This document shows, one piece after another, positions 1 through 7,169 of a stretch of DNA of 13,475 nucleotides. Position numbers and translations under genes: made by a program. The notes under the pieces were generated by a model that had not been told where the DNA came from, did no database searches, and worked only from the letters and a program-made list of their open reading frames with translations. Position 1 is the stretch's first letter; every line of letters starts with the position of its first letter. The DNA comes from Bacillota bacterium (GTDB lineage Bacteria; Bacillota; Clostridia; Lachnospirales; Lachnospiraceae). Where the stretch lies: the NCBI GenBank assembly GCA_023428885.1, contig JAEYWQ010000432.1, forward strand, positions 1 through 13,475, written 5' to 3'.

Positions 1-29
1 AATTTGAATTAGAAATGGAGTAAATGATT

Positions 30-3000
30 ATGGCAAAAAAACTAATGACTGTGGATGGAAATACCGCTGCTACTCATGTAGCCTATGCTTTTAGCGAAGT
101 AGCAGCAATCTATCCAATTACACCATCCTCAACGATGTCTGAGATTATGGATGACTGGTCTGCGAAGGGTAAGAAAAACATATTTGATCAAAATGTTCAT
201 GTAGTAGAGATGCAATCAGAAGCCGGTGCTGCCGGTACTTTCCATGGTTCCTTACAAGGCGGGGCGTTAACATCAACATTTACCTCATCACAGGGCTTGT
301 TGTTGATGATTCCTAATCTTTATAAGGTAGCAGGTGAACTTTTACCTGGTGTATTGCATGTTAGTGCCAGAGCAATTGCAACACATGCTTTGAGTATCTT
401 TGGTGATCATCAAGATGTTATGGCTGTTCGTCAAACTGGTTGTGCGATGCTGGCTAGTGGATCGGTACAGGAGGTTATGGATATCGCACCGATTGCACAT
501 CTTGCTGCACTCAAGGGAAGATTACCATTTATCCACTTTTTTGATGGGTTTCGAACTTCTCATGAGATACAGAAGGTCGAGGCTTTGGAGTATTCTGACT
601 ATGCTAACTTACTAGATTATAAGGCACTTGAAGAATTTCGTGAACGAGCACTATCTCCAAATCATCCAGTATTTCGTGGTACTTCACAAAACCCAGATGT
701 CTATTTCCAAGGTAGAGAAGTAGCTAACCCATTTTATTGCAACATTATACCAATTGTGGAAGAATATTTGGACAAAATGGCTGCCTTGACAGGTAGAAAA
801 TATGGTCTATTTGACTATTATGGACATCCGGAAGCAGAACAGGTAATTATTGCGATTGGTTCTGTCACTCAGACCATCGAGGAAACTATTGATTATTATA
901 ATGCAAAAGGTGAGAAGTATGGTTTGATTAAGGTTCATCTCTATCGTCCTTTTTCAGCAAAACACTTCCTGTCTTGTGTTCCAAAGACTGCAAAGAAATT
1001 GGCAGTTTTAGACCGTACCAAAGAGCCTGGTTCAGCAGGAGAACCTCTGTATCTGGATATTTGTAGTTGCTTTAGTGAGATAGAGAATGCACCAAGCATT
1101 GTTGGTGGCCGTTATGGTTTAGGTTCCAAGGATACCAGACCGTCCGATATTATAGCTGTGTATGAGAATCTGAAACAAAAATCACCTAAGAACCATTTTA
1201 CTATTGGCATTGATGATGATGTTACTCACACATCCTTAACAGCTGCTAAGGTTGAGGTAACAGAACCTACAGATCGTATCTCTTGTAAATTCTGGGGCTT
1301 GGGTTCTGATGGTACCGTTGGTGCGAATAAGCAGGCAATCAAAATCATTGGAGATAATACGGATAATAACGTTCAAGCTTATTTTGATTATGATTCCAAG
1401 AAATCAGGTGGTATCACCATGTCACACTTACGTTTTGGCAAATCACCGATCAAATCAACTTATTTGGTAAAAAATGCAGACTATGTAGCTTGTCATAACC
1501 CTTCCTATGTTAATAAATATGATATTGTAGATGATATTAAAGAGGGAGGAACATTTGTCTTAAACTGTACCTGGAATGATCAGGAATTAGACCAACACCT
1601 ACCTGCAACTTATAAAAGGCAGATTGCTGAGCGTAATATTTCTATGTATACGGTGGATGCTACTGCCATTGCACAAGAAATAGGACTTGGCAACCGTATT
1701 AATATGATTATGCAAGGTGCCTTCTTTAAGTTGAGTAATATTTTACCAGAGGAACAATTCATAGCTGAATTAAAGAATGCTGTAAAGTACTCCTATAGTA
1801 AAAAGGGAGATAAGGTTATTGAAATGAACAATCAGGCCATTGAACGTGGTGTTAGAGGCATCCATAAGGTAAATGTCCCAGCAGAGTGGAAGAATGCCAC
1901 AGATGCTGAGAATACCAATGTCACAGAACCTGATTTCATTCGAAATATCCTAAGGCCAATGGAAGCTCAGAACGGTAATAAATTACCTGTGAGTGCATTT
2001 GTAGGAATGGAAGATGGAACCTACCCATCCGGATCCACCGCATATGAGAAACGTGGTATTGCAGTCAATGTTCCAAAATGGATTATTGAAAATTGTATCC
2101 AGTGTAATCAGTGTGCCTTTGTATGTCCTCATGCAGTTATTCGTCCATTCTTATTAACAGACGAAGAAGTTGAAAAAGCTCCAAGTACCTTCGTGACCAA
2201 GAAAGCAGTAGGTAAGGGCCTAGAAGGCCTTAACTTTAAGATCCAAATCAGTCCAATGGATTGTACTGGTTGTGGAAACTGTGCTGATGTCTGTCCTGCC
2301 AAGGAAAAAGCTCTGGTAATGCAACCATTAGAGACTCAAAGAGAAGAACAGATGGTGAACTGGAAGTATGCTTGTGAGGTTGGTTACAAGAGCGGGCTAT
2401 CCTTAAGCAAGTCTTATAAAGATAGTCAATTTAAGGAGCCATTGATGGAATTCTGTGGTGCTTGTGCAGGTTGTGGTGAAAGTGGATATATGCGTTTGCT
2501 TACCCAGCTGTTTGGTGAACGAATGATTATTGCCAATGCAACAGGTTGTTCCTCCATCTGGGGTGCCTCTGCACCTAGTACGGCATTTTCGACAAATCGT
2601 GAGGGAAAAGGGCCGGCATGGGCAAACTCCTTATTTGAAGATGACGCAGAATATGGATTTGGTATCTATCTTGCCAACAAGCAGCTTAGAAGTAAGATAG
2701 AAGAAACCATGCTGGAATTAATTAATAAAAATATCGACGAACAATTAAAGGAAGTATTTGAGGACTGGATTCACTACCGTGAAGATGGAGAGGTTAGCAA
2801 AGAAACCAGTAAAAAAGTATTGGATACTCTACAAACCTTTACGTCCACAGATCAAACTGTCATGAAACTAGTAGAGGATATCATGAAATTAAAAGATTAC
2901 CTAGTGAAACGTTCACTATGGATTGTTGGTGGCGATGGCTGGGCATATGATATCGGATATGGTGGATTGGATCATGTCTTATCTTCTGGTGAGGATGTCA

Positions 3001-3581
3001 ATATCTTTGTTTATGACACAGAAATCTATTCCAACACTGGTGGTCAGGCTTCTAAGGCCACTCCGCTGGCAGCAGTTGCTAAGTTTGCTACTTCAGGTAA
3101 AAAGACTGGTAAGAAAGACCTTGGTCGTATGATGATGACTTATGGTAATGTTTATGTTGCTCAAGTTGGTATTCATGCAGATAATAATCAATTAGTCAAG
3201 GCTTTACAGGAAGCAGAAAGTTATAAGGGACCATCTCTCATCATTTGCTATTCCCCATGTATCAGCCAAGGTATTAAGGAAGGCATGGGTCGCAGTATGG
3301 AAAACATCAAGAAAGCTGTGAAAGCGGGATATTGGCATCTCTATCGCTACAATCCAGAGTTGAAGAAGGAGGGTAAAAATCCATTTATCCTAGACTCCAA
3401 AGAGCCAACAGAAAGCTTTAGAGATTTCATTATGGGACAAGTACGTTATGCCTCACTTGAAAGAAGCTTCCCAGAGCAAGCGGAGGAATTATTTACAAAA
3501 GCTGAAGAACATGCAAAGGAGCGATATGAAATCTATAAGACTATGGCTTCCTTGCCAGGTAGAAGTGTAGAGAAAGTATAA
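30..3581 (+). CDS. nifJ: Pyruvate:ferredoxin (flavodoxin) oxidoreductase, single-chain
   Basis: This cytoplasmic enzyme oxidises pyruvate with CoA to acetyl-CoA and CO2 and passes two electrons to ferredoxin or flavodoxin, the central step of clostridial sugar fermentation. The 1183-residue length is normal for the fused homodimeric form. The N-terminal thiamine-diphosphate/pyruvate domain carries YPITPSS near residue 29. Two ferredoxin-type 4Fe-4S motifs follow: CIQCNQCAFVCP starting at about 689 and CTGCGNCADVCP at about 745. The C-terminal TPP domain supplies the CGACAGCGESGY cysteines from about 809, the GGDGWAYDIGYGG Mg-TPP motif from about 967, and NTGGQASKATP about 30 residues later. 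An in-frame ATG at 24 lies only 3 nt from GGAG (17-20), whereas ATG 30 is 9 nt away, so 30 is preferred. No upstream gene or promoter is visible in the first 23 bases. No residue appears to be missing. Confidence 0.97.
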   Translation: MAKKLMTVDGNTAATHVAYAFSEVAAIYPITPSSTMSEIMDDWSAKGKKNIFDQNVHVVEMQSEAGAAGTFHGSLQGGALTSTFTSSQGLLLMIPNLYKVAGELLPGVLHVSARAIATHALSIFGDHQDVMAVRQTGCAMLASGSVQEVMDIAPIAHLAALKGRLPFIHFFDGFRTSHEIQKVEALEYSDYANLLDYKALEEFRERALSPNHPVFRGTSQNPDVYFQGREVANPFYCNIIPIVEEYLDKMAALTGRKYGLFDYYGHPEAEQVIIAIGSVTQTIEETIDYYNAKGEKYGLIKVHLYRPFSAKHFLSCVPKTAKKLAVLDRTKEPGSAGEPLYLDICSCFSEIENAPSIVGGRYGLGSKDTRPSDIIAVYENLKQKSPKNHFTIGIDDDVTHTSLTAAKVEVTEPTDRISCKFWGLGSDGTVGANKQAIKIIGDNTDNNVQAYFDYDSKKSGGITMSHLRFGKSPIKSTYLVKNADYVACHNPSYVNKYDIVDDIKEGGTFVLNCTWNDQELDQHLPATYKRQIAERNISMYTVDATAIAQEIGLGNRINMIMQGAFFKLSNILPEEQFIAELKNAVKYSYSKKGDKVIEMNNQAIERGVRGIHKVNVPAEWKNATDAENTNVTEPDFIRNILRPMEAQNGNKLPVSAFVGMEDGTYPSGSTAYEKRGIAVNVPKWIIENCIQCNQCAFVCPHAVIRPFLLTDEEVEKAPSTFVTKKAVGKGLEGLNFKIQISPMDCTGCGNCADVCPAKEKALVMQPLETQREEQMVNWKYACEVGYKSGLSLSKSYKDSQFKEPLMEFCGACAGCGESGYMRLLTQLFGERMIIANATGCSSIWGASAPSTAFSTNREGKGPAWANSLFEDDAEYGFGIYLANKQLRSKIEETMLELINKNIDEQLKEVFEDWIHYREDGEVSKETSKKVLDTLQTFTSTDQTVMKLVEDIMKLKDYLVKRSLWIVGGDGWAYDIGYGGLDHVLSSGEDVNIFVYDTEIYSNTGGQASKATPLAAVAKFATSGKKTGKKDLGRMMMTYGNVYVAQVGIHADNNQLVKALQEAESYKGPSLIICYSPCISQGIKEGMGRSMENIKKAVKAGYWHLYRYNPELKKEGKNPFILDSKEPTESFRDFIMGQVRYASLERSFPEQAEELFTKAEEHAKERYEIYKTMASLPGRSVEKV

Positions 3582-3627
3582 GAAATTTGTATAAAAGAAT
3601 TTAGATGACATGATGTGATAATTAAGA

Positions 3628-3666
3628 AAGATGGCTTAAGAAAGGTAAAGTTTCTTAAGCCGTCTT
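3628..3666 (+). terminator. Strong hairpin downstream of the PFOR gene
   Basis: A 16-bp stem (3628-3643 with 3651-3666, one G-U pair) closes a 7-nt loop, GGTAAAG. It begins 46 bases after the PFOR stop. The sequence after it (AATAATTCCC) is not a U tract, so on its own it is a poor intrinsic terminator. It may protect the 3' end of the abundant PFOR mRNA, or act with the terminator that starts 8 bases later. The stem is read directly; the role is inferred. Confidence 0.45.
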
Positions 3667-3673
3667 AATAATT

Positions 3674-3735
3674 CCCTTAATATCATAATAGATATGCTCG
3701 AATCTGGAGATATGTATTATATATTAAGGGTTTTT
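3674..3735 (+). terminator. Intrinsic terminator of the PFOR transcript
   Basis: CCCTTAATAT (3674-3683) pairs with ATATTAAGGG (3721-3730). After a bulged C at 3684, ATAATA (3685-3690) pairs with TATTAT (3715-3720), and ATAT pairs can extend the stem inside the loop. The GGG foot is followed at once by TTTTT (3731-3735), the usual rho-independent pattern on the plus strand. It separates PFOR from the Nudix-DUF429 gene. Confidence 0.8.
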
Positions 3736-3737
3736 AT

Positions 3738-3754
3738 GTTTCGACACTCGAAAC
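3738..3754. promoter_or_regulatory. Inverted repeat GTTTCGA-CAC-TCGAAAC, possible operator
   Basis: A perfect 7+3+7 inverted repeat lies immediately after the PFOR terminator and covers the place where the -35 of the next promoter would be (the -10 starts at 3768). Its size and position fit a binding site for a dimeric regulator. No regulator gene is present nearby, and I do not recognise the motif as that of a named family. A hairpin without function is possible. Confidence 0.35.
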
Positions 3755-3764
3755 TTAAGTTATA

Positions 3765-3773
3765 TGGTATAAT
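3765..3773 (+). promoter_or_regulatory. Extended -10 promoter for the Nudix-DUF429 gene
   Basis: TGG followed by a consensus TATAAT (3768-3773) forms an extended -10 element (TGnTATAAT). No good -35 hexamer stands at 16-18 bp spacing, which extended -10 promoters tolerate. It implies a 5' leader of about 85-90 nt before the start at 3867. The hexamer is seen; transcription from it is inferred. Confidence 0.55.
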
Positions 3774-3866
3774 GTTGTAAGTTGTTCTATATGGAAACGG
3801 GTAGCAAGGAGCTTAAGTATCAAGTCACTCGTAGGTATCAATAACATGCCTAGATTAGGAGGTAGT

Positions 3867-5177
3867 ATGCAAGGGTATAACTGTATTATGGTGTTTCATC
3901 AGGAAAAGAATAAGCTATTATTTTGCAAGAGATTAAAAGATCCTTATCAAGGACTCTATAATCTGGTGGGTGGTAAAATTGAGTCTGGTGAAGATGGCTT
4001 TGCTGCGGCTTATCGAGAATTGGAAGAAGAAACGGGAATTGGGATAGATAAAATCCGTTTAGCCCATATGATGGATTTTACATATTATAATCAGGACTGT
4101 TATGTGGAGGTTTATGTAGGATATTTAGAGGAAGAAGTGGAGCTACAGGATGAAGATCACCCTTTGGTTTGGCTAAGCATATCTGAAGATTTCTTTGATT
4201 ACAACAGGTTTGCAGGGGAAGGCAATATTGGACATATGGTCGAACAAGTAAAGTGCTTTGGTATAGGGATGATGAATAATCGATGTGATGCGCTAGCAGA
4301 AGAGATTCTTATGATTCCAGAGAATATAAATGGTAACGACTATATGCTTCTAACGAATGATAAAGATAAGGACAGTATGCTATCAAGGAATGCAGCAGAT
4401 ATCGACCGTATGCTTGAAAGAAATGATATGGATAAGAAAAGTTTGATTTCAAGGATCGAGATAGACAACAGCAGTGTATGTATTGGTGTGGATGGTTGTA
4501 AGGGTGGTTGGATTGCAGCAATTTTAGATCATGGCAAGCTAATTCTTAAAAAATATACCTGGCTTCAAGATATCATAAGCATGTACCCAGAATTTGATGA
4601 ATTCCTAATCGATATGGTAATCGGATTACAAAGTTCCACTGAACATATCCGGCCAGATAGCTACGCCAGAAGTTTAATCAAAGAGCGTACTTCAACCATA
4701 TTTCCCGCACCTTGCAGACAAGCAGTTTATGCCTCCTCGGTCTCGGAGGCTTACCAGGAGAATGAGCGTGTTCTTGGGAAGAAGTTCACACCATTAACCG
4801 TTGGAATCCTTCCAAAGATGCGTGAAGTAGATGTATTTTTGCAGAAGCACTCAGAATTTAAGAATGTTATAAAAGAAAGTCATCCTGAAGTGTGTTTTGC
4901 TAAATTAAATGGAAAAACTGTGTTATCCAAAAAGTCAGAGATGGATGGGATAGAAGAACGAATTCAGATACTTACTCCATATATCAAGGAATTGAGTTTA
5001 GCAAAACTTCTTTATGTAGCCAAAGACTTCCGATGTAATGTAGATGATGTGATTGATGCAATTTGTCTAGCAGTCACAGCCAACTATGTGTATCATGACA
5101 AATTCATGTTGCTTCCAGAAGCTCCTATGGAAGATGAAACAGGCTTGCTCATGCAGATGGTAATTCCAAGAACATAA
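3867..5177 (+). CDS. Nudix hydrolase - DUF429 fusion protein
   Basis: This protein of 436 residues has two domains. Residues 1 to about 135 form a Nudix fold with a complete Nudix box at 36-58 (G-x5-E-x7-RELEEETGI), which binds Mg and hydrolyses nucleoside-diphosphate-X substrates such as oxidised dNTPs. Residues about 203-436 match DUF429, an RNase H-like family of uncharacterised predicted nucleases: IGVDGCKGGW at 206-215, FLID near 246-249, a PAPCRQAVYAS segment, SHPEVCF near 338-344 and DDVIDAICLAV near 393-403. The conserved acids could form a metal site. Four degenerate 11-residue repeats join the domains. An earlier in-frame ATG (3846) lacks a good ribosome site; AGGAGG at 3857-3862 stands 4 nt before ATG 3867. 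No signal peptide or membrane segment is seen, so it should be cytoplasmic. The true substrate of either domain is unknown. Confidence 0.88.
   Translation: MQGYNCIMVFHQEKNKLLFCKRLKDPYQGLYNLVGGKIESGEDGFAAAYRELEEETGIGIDKIRLAHMMDFTYYNQDCYVEVYVGYLEEEVELQDEDHPLVWLSISEDFFDYNRFAGEGNIGHMVEQVKCFGIGMMNNRCDALAEEILMIPENINGNDYMLLTNDKDKDSMLSRNAADIDRMLERNDMDKKSLISRIEIDNSSVCIGVDGCKGGWIAAILDHGKLILKKYTWLQDIISMYPEFDEFLIDMVIGLQSSTEHIRPDSYARSLIKERTSTIFPAPCRQAVYASSVSEAYQENERVLGKKFTPLTVGILPKMREVDVFLQKHSEFKNVIKESHPEVCFAKLNGKTVLSKKSEMDGIEERIQILTPYIKELSLAKLLYVAKDFRCNVDDVIDAICLAVTANYVYHDKFMLLPEAPMEDETGLLMQMVIPRT
4332..4463 (+). repeat. Four degenerate 33-bp in-frame tandem repeats (linker)
   Basis: Within the Nudix-DUF429 gene, four consecutive 11-codon units read GNDYMLLTNDK, DKDSMLSRNAA, DIDRMLERNDM and DKKSLISRIEI. 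Acid at position 3 (K in the last unit), M/L at 5, L/I at 6 and N at 9 (I in the last unit) recur. The array occupies residues 156-199 of the protein, exactly between the two domains. It is rich in charged residues and could be a helical spacer. It probably arose by unit duplication and drift. Confidence 0.65.
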
Positions 5178-5197
5178 TGAAAGAAATGCTTTTCGTG

Positions 5198-5217
5198 ACA
5201 TTAAGCTAGCTTAATGT
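5198..5217. repeat. Perfect 20-bp palindrome
   Basis: ACATTAAGCT is followed directly by its reverse complement AGCTTAATGT. It starts 21 bases after the Nudix-DUF429 stop codon and ends where recognisable nadA coding sequence begins. As RNA it would fold into an 8-bp stem with a CTAG loop but has no U tract. It may be a transcript-end hairpin, an operator, or the scar of the deletion that removed most of nadA. Confidence 0.6.
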
Positions 5218-5381
5218 ACCACTCGGTAGGGCATAGACAGTTTTGCCCTAATATGAAGAGAATTACACTAAATAATATAGTTGAAGCTTTAGAGCAAAAA
5301 AACAATCAAGTAACAATAGAGGATCAATTATTTGTCAGGGCAAATATAGCTCTGACTAGAATGCTTGAGCGTGCAAAATAG
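5214..5381 (+). pseudogene. nadA: Remnant of quinolinate synthase, C-terminal end only
   Basis: The frame ending at TAG 5379-5381 encodes YHSVGHRQFCPN, then MKRITLNNIVEALEQ and a tail ending in LTRMLERAK. This matches the extreme C-terminus of NadA, which condenses iminoaspartate with dihydroxyacetone phosphate to quinolinate for NAD synthesis. The cysteine of the CPNM motif (codon 5244-5246) is one of the three 4Fe-4S ligands. The first ~250-300 codons, including the other ligands and substrate sites, are absent, and an in-frame stop lies at 5202-5204. An ATG at 5253 would give a 42-residue peptide, but with no ribosome site visible. The reading frame is intact, so the loss may be recent. 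An inverted repeat (TAGGGCA 5227-5233 / TGCCCTA 5244-5250) falls inside the coding remnant. Confidence 0.75.
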
Positions 5382-5494
5382 AACCATAAGTAGTCCACTT
5401 TGAATTCTCAATGATTTCTATTCCAGTTATATTAAACTTAATCATGTTTTAGAAGCAATTTGTTAAGATAGTAAACAAAAGATGAAAGTCAAGC

Positions 5495-5524
5495 TTGGCT
5501 AACTATAGCTTCTTATAGTATACT
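5495..5524 (+). promoter_or_regulatory. Candidate promoter of the GH43 gene
   Basis: TTGGCT (5495-5500) and TATACT (5519-5524) are separated by 18 bp, a reasonable SigA-type pair, and leave a leader of about 65 nt before the ATG at 5596. The rest of the 5382-5595 gap is AT-rich and shows no gene or terminator, so read-through from the nadA remnant side cannot be excluded. Confidence 0.5.
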
Positions 5525-5530
5525 ATAGTT
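5501..5530. promoter_or_regulatory. Palindromic operator-like site over the GH43 -10
   Basis: AACTATAG (5501-5508) is mirrored by CTATAGTT (5523-5530). A perfect 14-bp palindrome, TATAGTATACTATA (5514-5527), covers the -10 hexamer. A repressor bound here would block polymerase, which suits a glycosidase gene induced by its sugar. AT-rich DNA gives such palindromes by chance fairly often, so this is suggestive only. Confidence 0.35.
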
Positions 5531-5595
5531 ACTTAACTTCACATTGTTTTTGAAAAAGTTACTAATTATCATTTTAAGAAAGAGGTATTGATATT

Positions 5596-6918
5596 ATGGC
5601 AAATCCATATCTTCCAAATTGGGAGTACATCCCGGACGGTGAGCCAAGGGTTTTTGGCGATAGAGTTTATGTATACGGTTCCCATGATAATGCGGGTTCT
5701 GATAAATTTTGTGATTATAAGTTAAAAGTTTGGTCTGCTTCTGTGGATAACTTAAAGGACTGGGTATGTCACGGAGACATCTTCCATACCCGTGATGATG
5801 AGGACCATAAAGCAGATACTGATTACTCAGAAAACGATCTTTATGCTCCTGACGTTATTGAAAAAGATGGAAAATATTATCTATATGCATACATTGTGGG
5901 AGCTAAAGGTTGTGTAGCAGTCAGTGATCGTCCAGAAGGTCCATTTAAATTCTTATCCACCTATCAGTATGTTCTTCCAGAAGGAAGGGATGAGGAATAT
6001 TGTAATAATGGCATATTTATTGATCCAGGTGTGTTAGTAGATGATGACGGCAGAGTGTATATATATTGTGGATATCTAAAGTCCTTCGCAGCAGAGTTAA
6101 ATGCTGAAAATATGTATGAAGTTATCGATGGTACATATGTTGATGATATTATCCCAGAAGAAGGTTTCTTTGAAGCTTGTTCCCCACGAAAAGTTGGCGA
6201 TACCTATTATCTAATCTATTCACCAAAGCAAGGTAGCCGGCTGGTGTATGCAACCAGTAAATCACCGCTGGGACCATATGAATTTGGTGGTATCATTGTA
6301 GATAATGAAGTGGATTATCCAGGTGGAAATGACCACGGATCGATTGTAAAGATTAAGGATCAATGGTATATCTTTTATCATCGCATGACGAATGGTACTA
6401 TAACGTCTCGAAGAGGATGTGTAGAAAAAATTGAAATCTTAGAAGATGGTACAATTCCTCAAGTAGAAATGACCTCTCTTGGATTTGAAGATGCCCTCAA
6501 TCCTTATCAGATTACTCCAGCAGACATTGCTTGTGTTCTTAAGGGTGCTTGCCTCATCACACAAAAGAATGTATTCACAAGAGTTATCAGCAATATAACA
6601 AACGGTTGTATCATCGGTTATAAATACTATGATTTCGGAGAAGATTACTCCAGCAAAACCATGGAGTTCAACGCAGAAATCAGAGGAATGGGCTGCAGAG
6701 GAAAGCTCCGTATTCTCCTTGACAATTATGAGAATGGTGAAGAAATTGGTGTATGCGAGTTTGGTGAAGATGATGGAGTTATAAGTACTAGGGTGAAAGC
6801 TGTTACTGGTAGACATGCAATATTCTTTCTAGTAGAAGACGGATATAGCGGCTGGGTTAAATCTATGTTCCAGGAAAGACAGCTGTTAGAATTGAAGTCA
6901 TTCGTGTTTTGCAAGTAA
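5596..6918 (+). CDS. GH43-family glycoside hydrolase with CBM6-like C-terminal domain
   Basis: This 440-residue protein is a five-bladed beta-propeller glycosidase of family 43, whose members include beta-xylosidases, alpha-arabinofuranosidases and galactan-active enzymes. By family analogy the inverting catalytic residues are Asp14 in WEYIPDGEPRVFGDRVYVYGSHD-like sequence (general base), Asp86 in YAPDV (pKa modulator) and Glu193 in FFEACSPRKVG (general acid). GGNDHGSI (243-250) with IFYHR (259-263) supplies the usual active-site histidines. Residues from about 310 to the end resemble a CBM6-type beta-sandwich, ending in a GRHAIFF and LKSFVF pattern. There is no signal peptide, so it probably acts in the cytoplasm on imported oligosaccharides. 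AGAGG (5581-5585) stands 10 nt before the ATG. It appears monocistronic. Substrate cannot be assigned from sequence alone. Confidence 0.88.
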   Translation: MANPYLPNWEYIPDGEPRVFGDRVYVYGSHDNAGSDKFCDYKLKVWSASVDNLKDWVCHGDIFHTRDDEDHKADTDYSENDLYAPDVIEKDGKYYLYAYIVGAKGCVAVSDRPEGPFKFLSTYQYVLPEGRDEEYCNNGIFIDPGVLVDDDGRVYIYCGYLKSFAAELNAENMYEVIDGTYVDDIIPEEGFFEACSPRKVGDTYYLIYSPKQGSRLVYATSKSPLGPYEFGGIIVDNEVDYPGGNDHGSIVKIKDQWYIFYHRMTNGTITSRRGCVEKIEILEDGTIPQVEMTSLGFEDALNPYQITPADIACVLKGACLITQKNVFTRVISNITNGCIIGYKYYDFGEDYSSKTMEFNAEIRGMGCRGKLRILLDNYENGEEIGVCEFGEDDGVISTRVKAVTGRHAIFFLVEDGYSGWVKSMFQERQLLELKSFVFCK

Positions 6919-6961
6919 ATAGTTATGTAGTAAGCAAATGAATATAGTTAAGATATAAGTT

Positions 6962-7016
6962 AGGGGGACGGGGATATAGGCACACACTTGTAAGGTGTCA
7001 GCATTCCCGTCCCCTT
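6962..7016. repeat. REP-like G-rich hairpin element
   Basis: AGGGGGACGGGGAT (6962-6975) pairs over 14 bp, with two G-U pairs, to ATTCCCGTCCCCTT (7003-7016). A minor ACAC/GTGT stem (6984-6987 / 6995-6998) sits in the loop. The GGGGACGGG core resembles the REP-type repeats of clostridia that are associated with Y1/TnpA-REP transposases, although no transposase is present. It lies 43 bases after the GH43 stop and has no U tract, so it may act as a 3' stabiliser instead of a terminator. A related sequence occurs at 10065-10109. Confidence 0.6.
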
Positions 7017-7049
7017 GGTACACATAATAGATAAGGTGATCCAATGAAA

Positions 7050-7078
7050 TTGTTTTTTGAAGTCATTTTTGTTATACT
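7050..7078 (+). promoter_or_regulatory. Promoter of the DMT permease gene
   Basis: TTGTTT (7050-7055) and TATACT (7073-7078) have ideal 17-bp spacing, and a TG one base before the -10 makes it an extended element. It predicts a leader of roughly 85 nt before the start at 7170. No operator or riboswitch fold is evident in that leader. Confidence 0.6.
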
Positions 7079-7169
7079 GATTTCAGCTCTTGGAAGCAAT
7101 GAACGATAGTTACGAAAGCATCCTTGCATCTGAGCAATGGAAAATATAAAGGTAGAAAATGAGGTTAAG

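Noticed and set aside
63..73. PdaB-like protein judged inactive because of SFDA in place of TFDD (residues 63-66 of the deacetylase)
   Set aside because: SFDAAWG is characteristic of the PdaB subgroup itself, so the change is a family trait and not evidence of decay in this copy. The numbers given here are residue positions in the protein at 8184-8966.
4309..4521. Minus-strand frame with Tyr/Ser/Leu periodic repeats
   Set aside because: The periodicity is the reverse reading of the 33-bp linker repeats in the Nudix-DUF429 gene, so it is not an independent gene.
6439..6816. 125-codon minus-strand reading frame inside GH43
   Set aside because: Antisense to well-conserved GH43 coding sequence; composition is low-complexity Ser/Thr/Ile and no family is recognisable.
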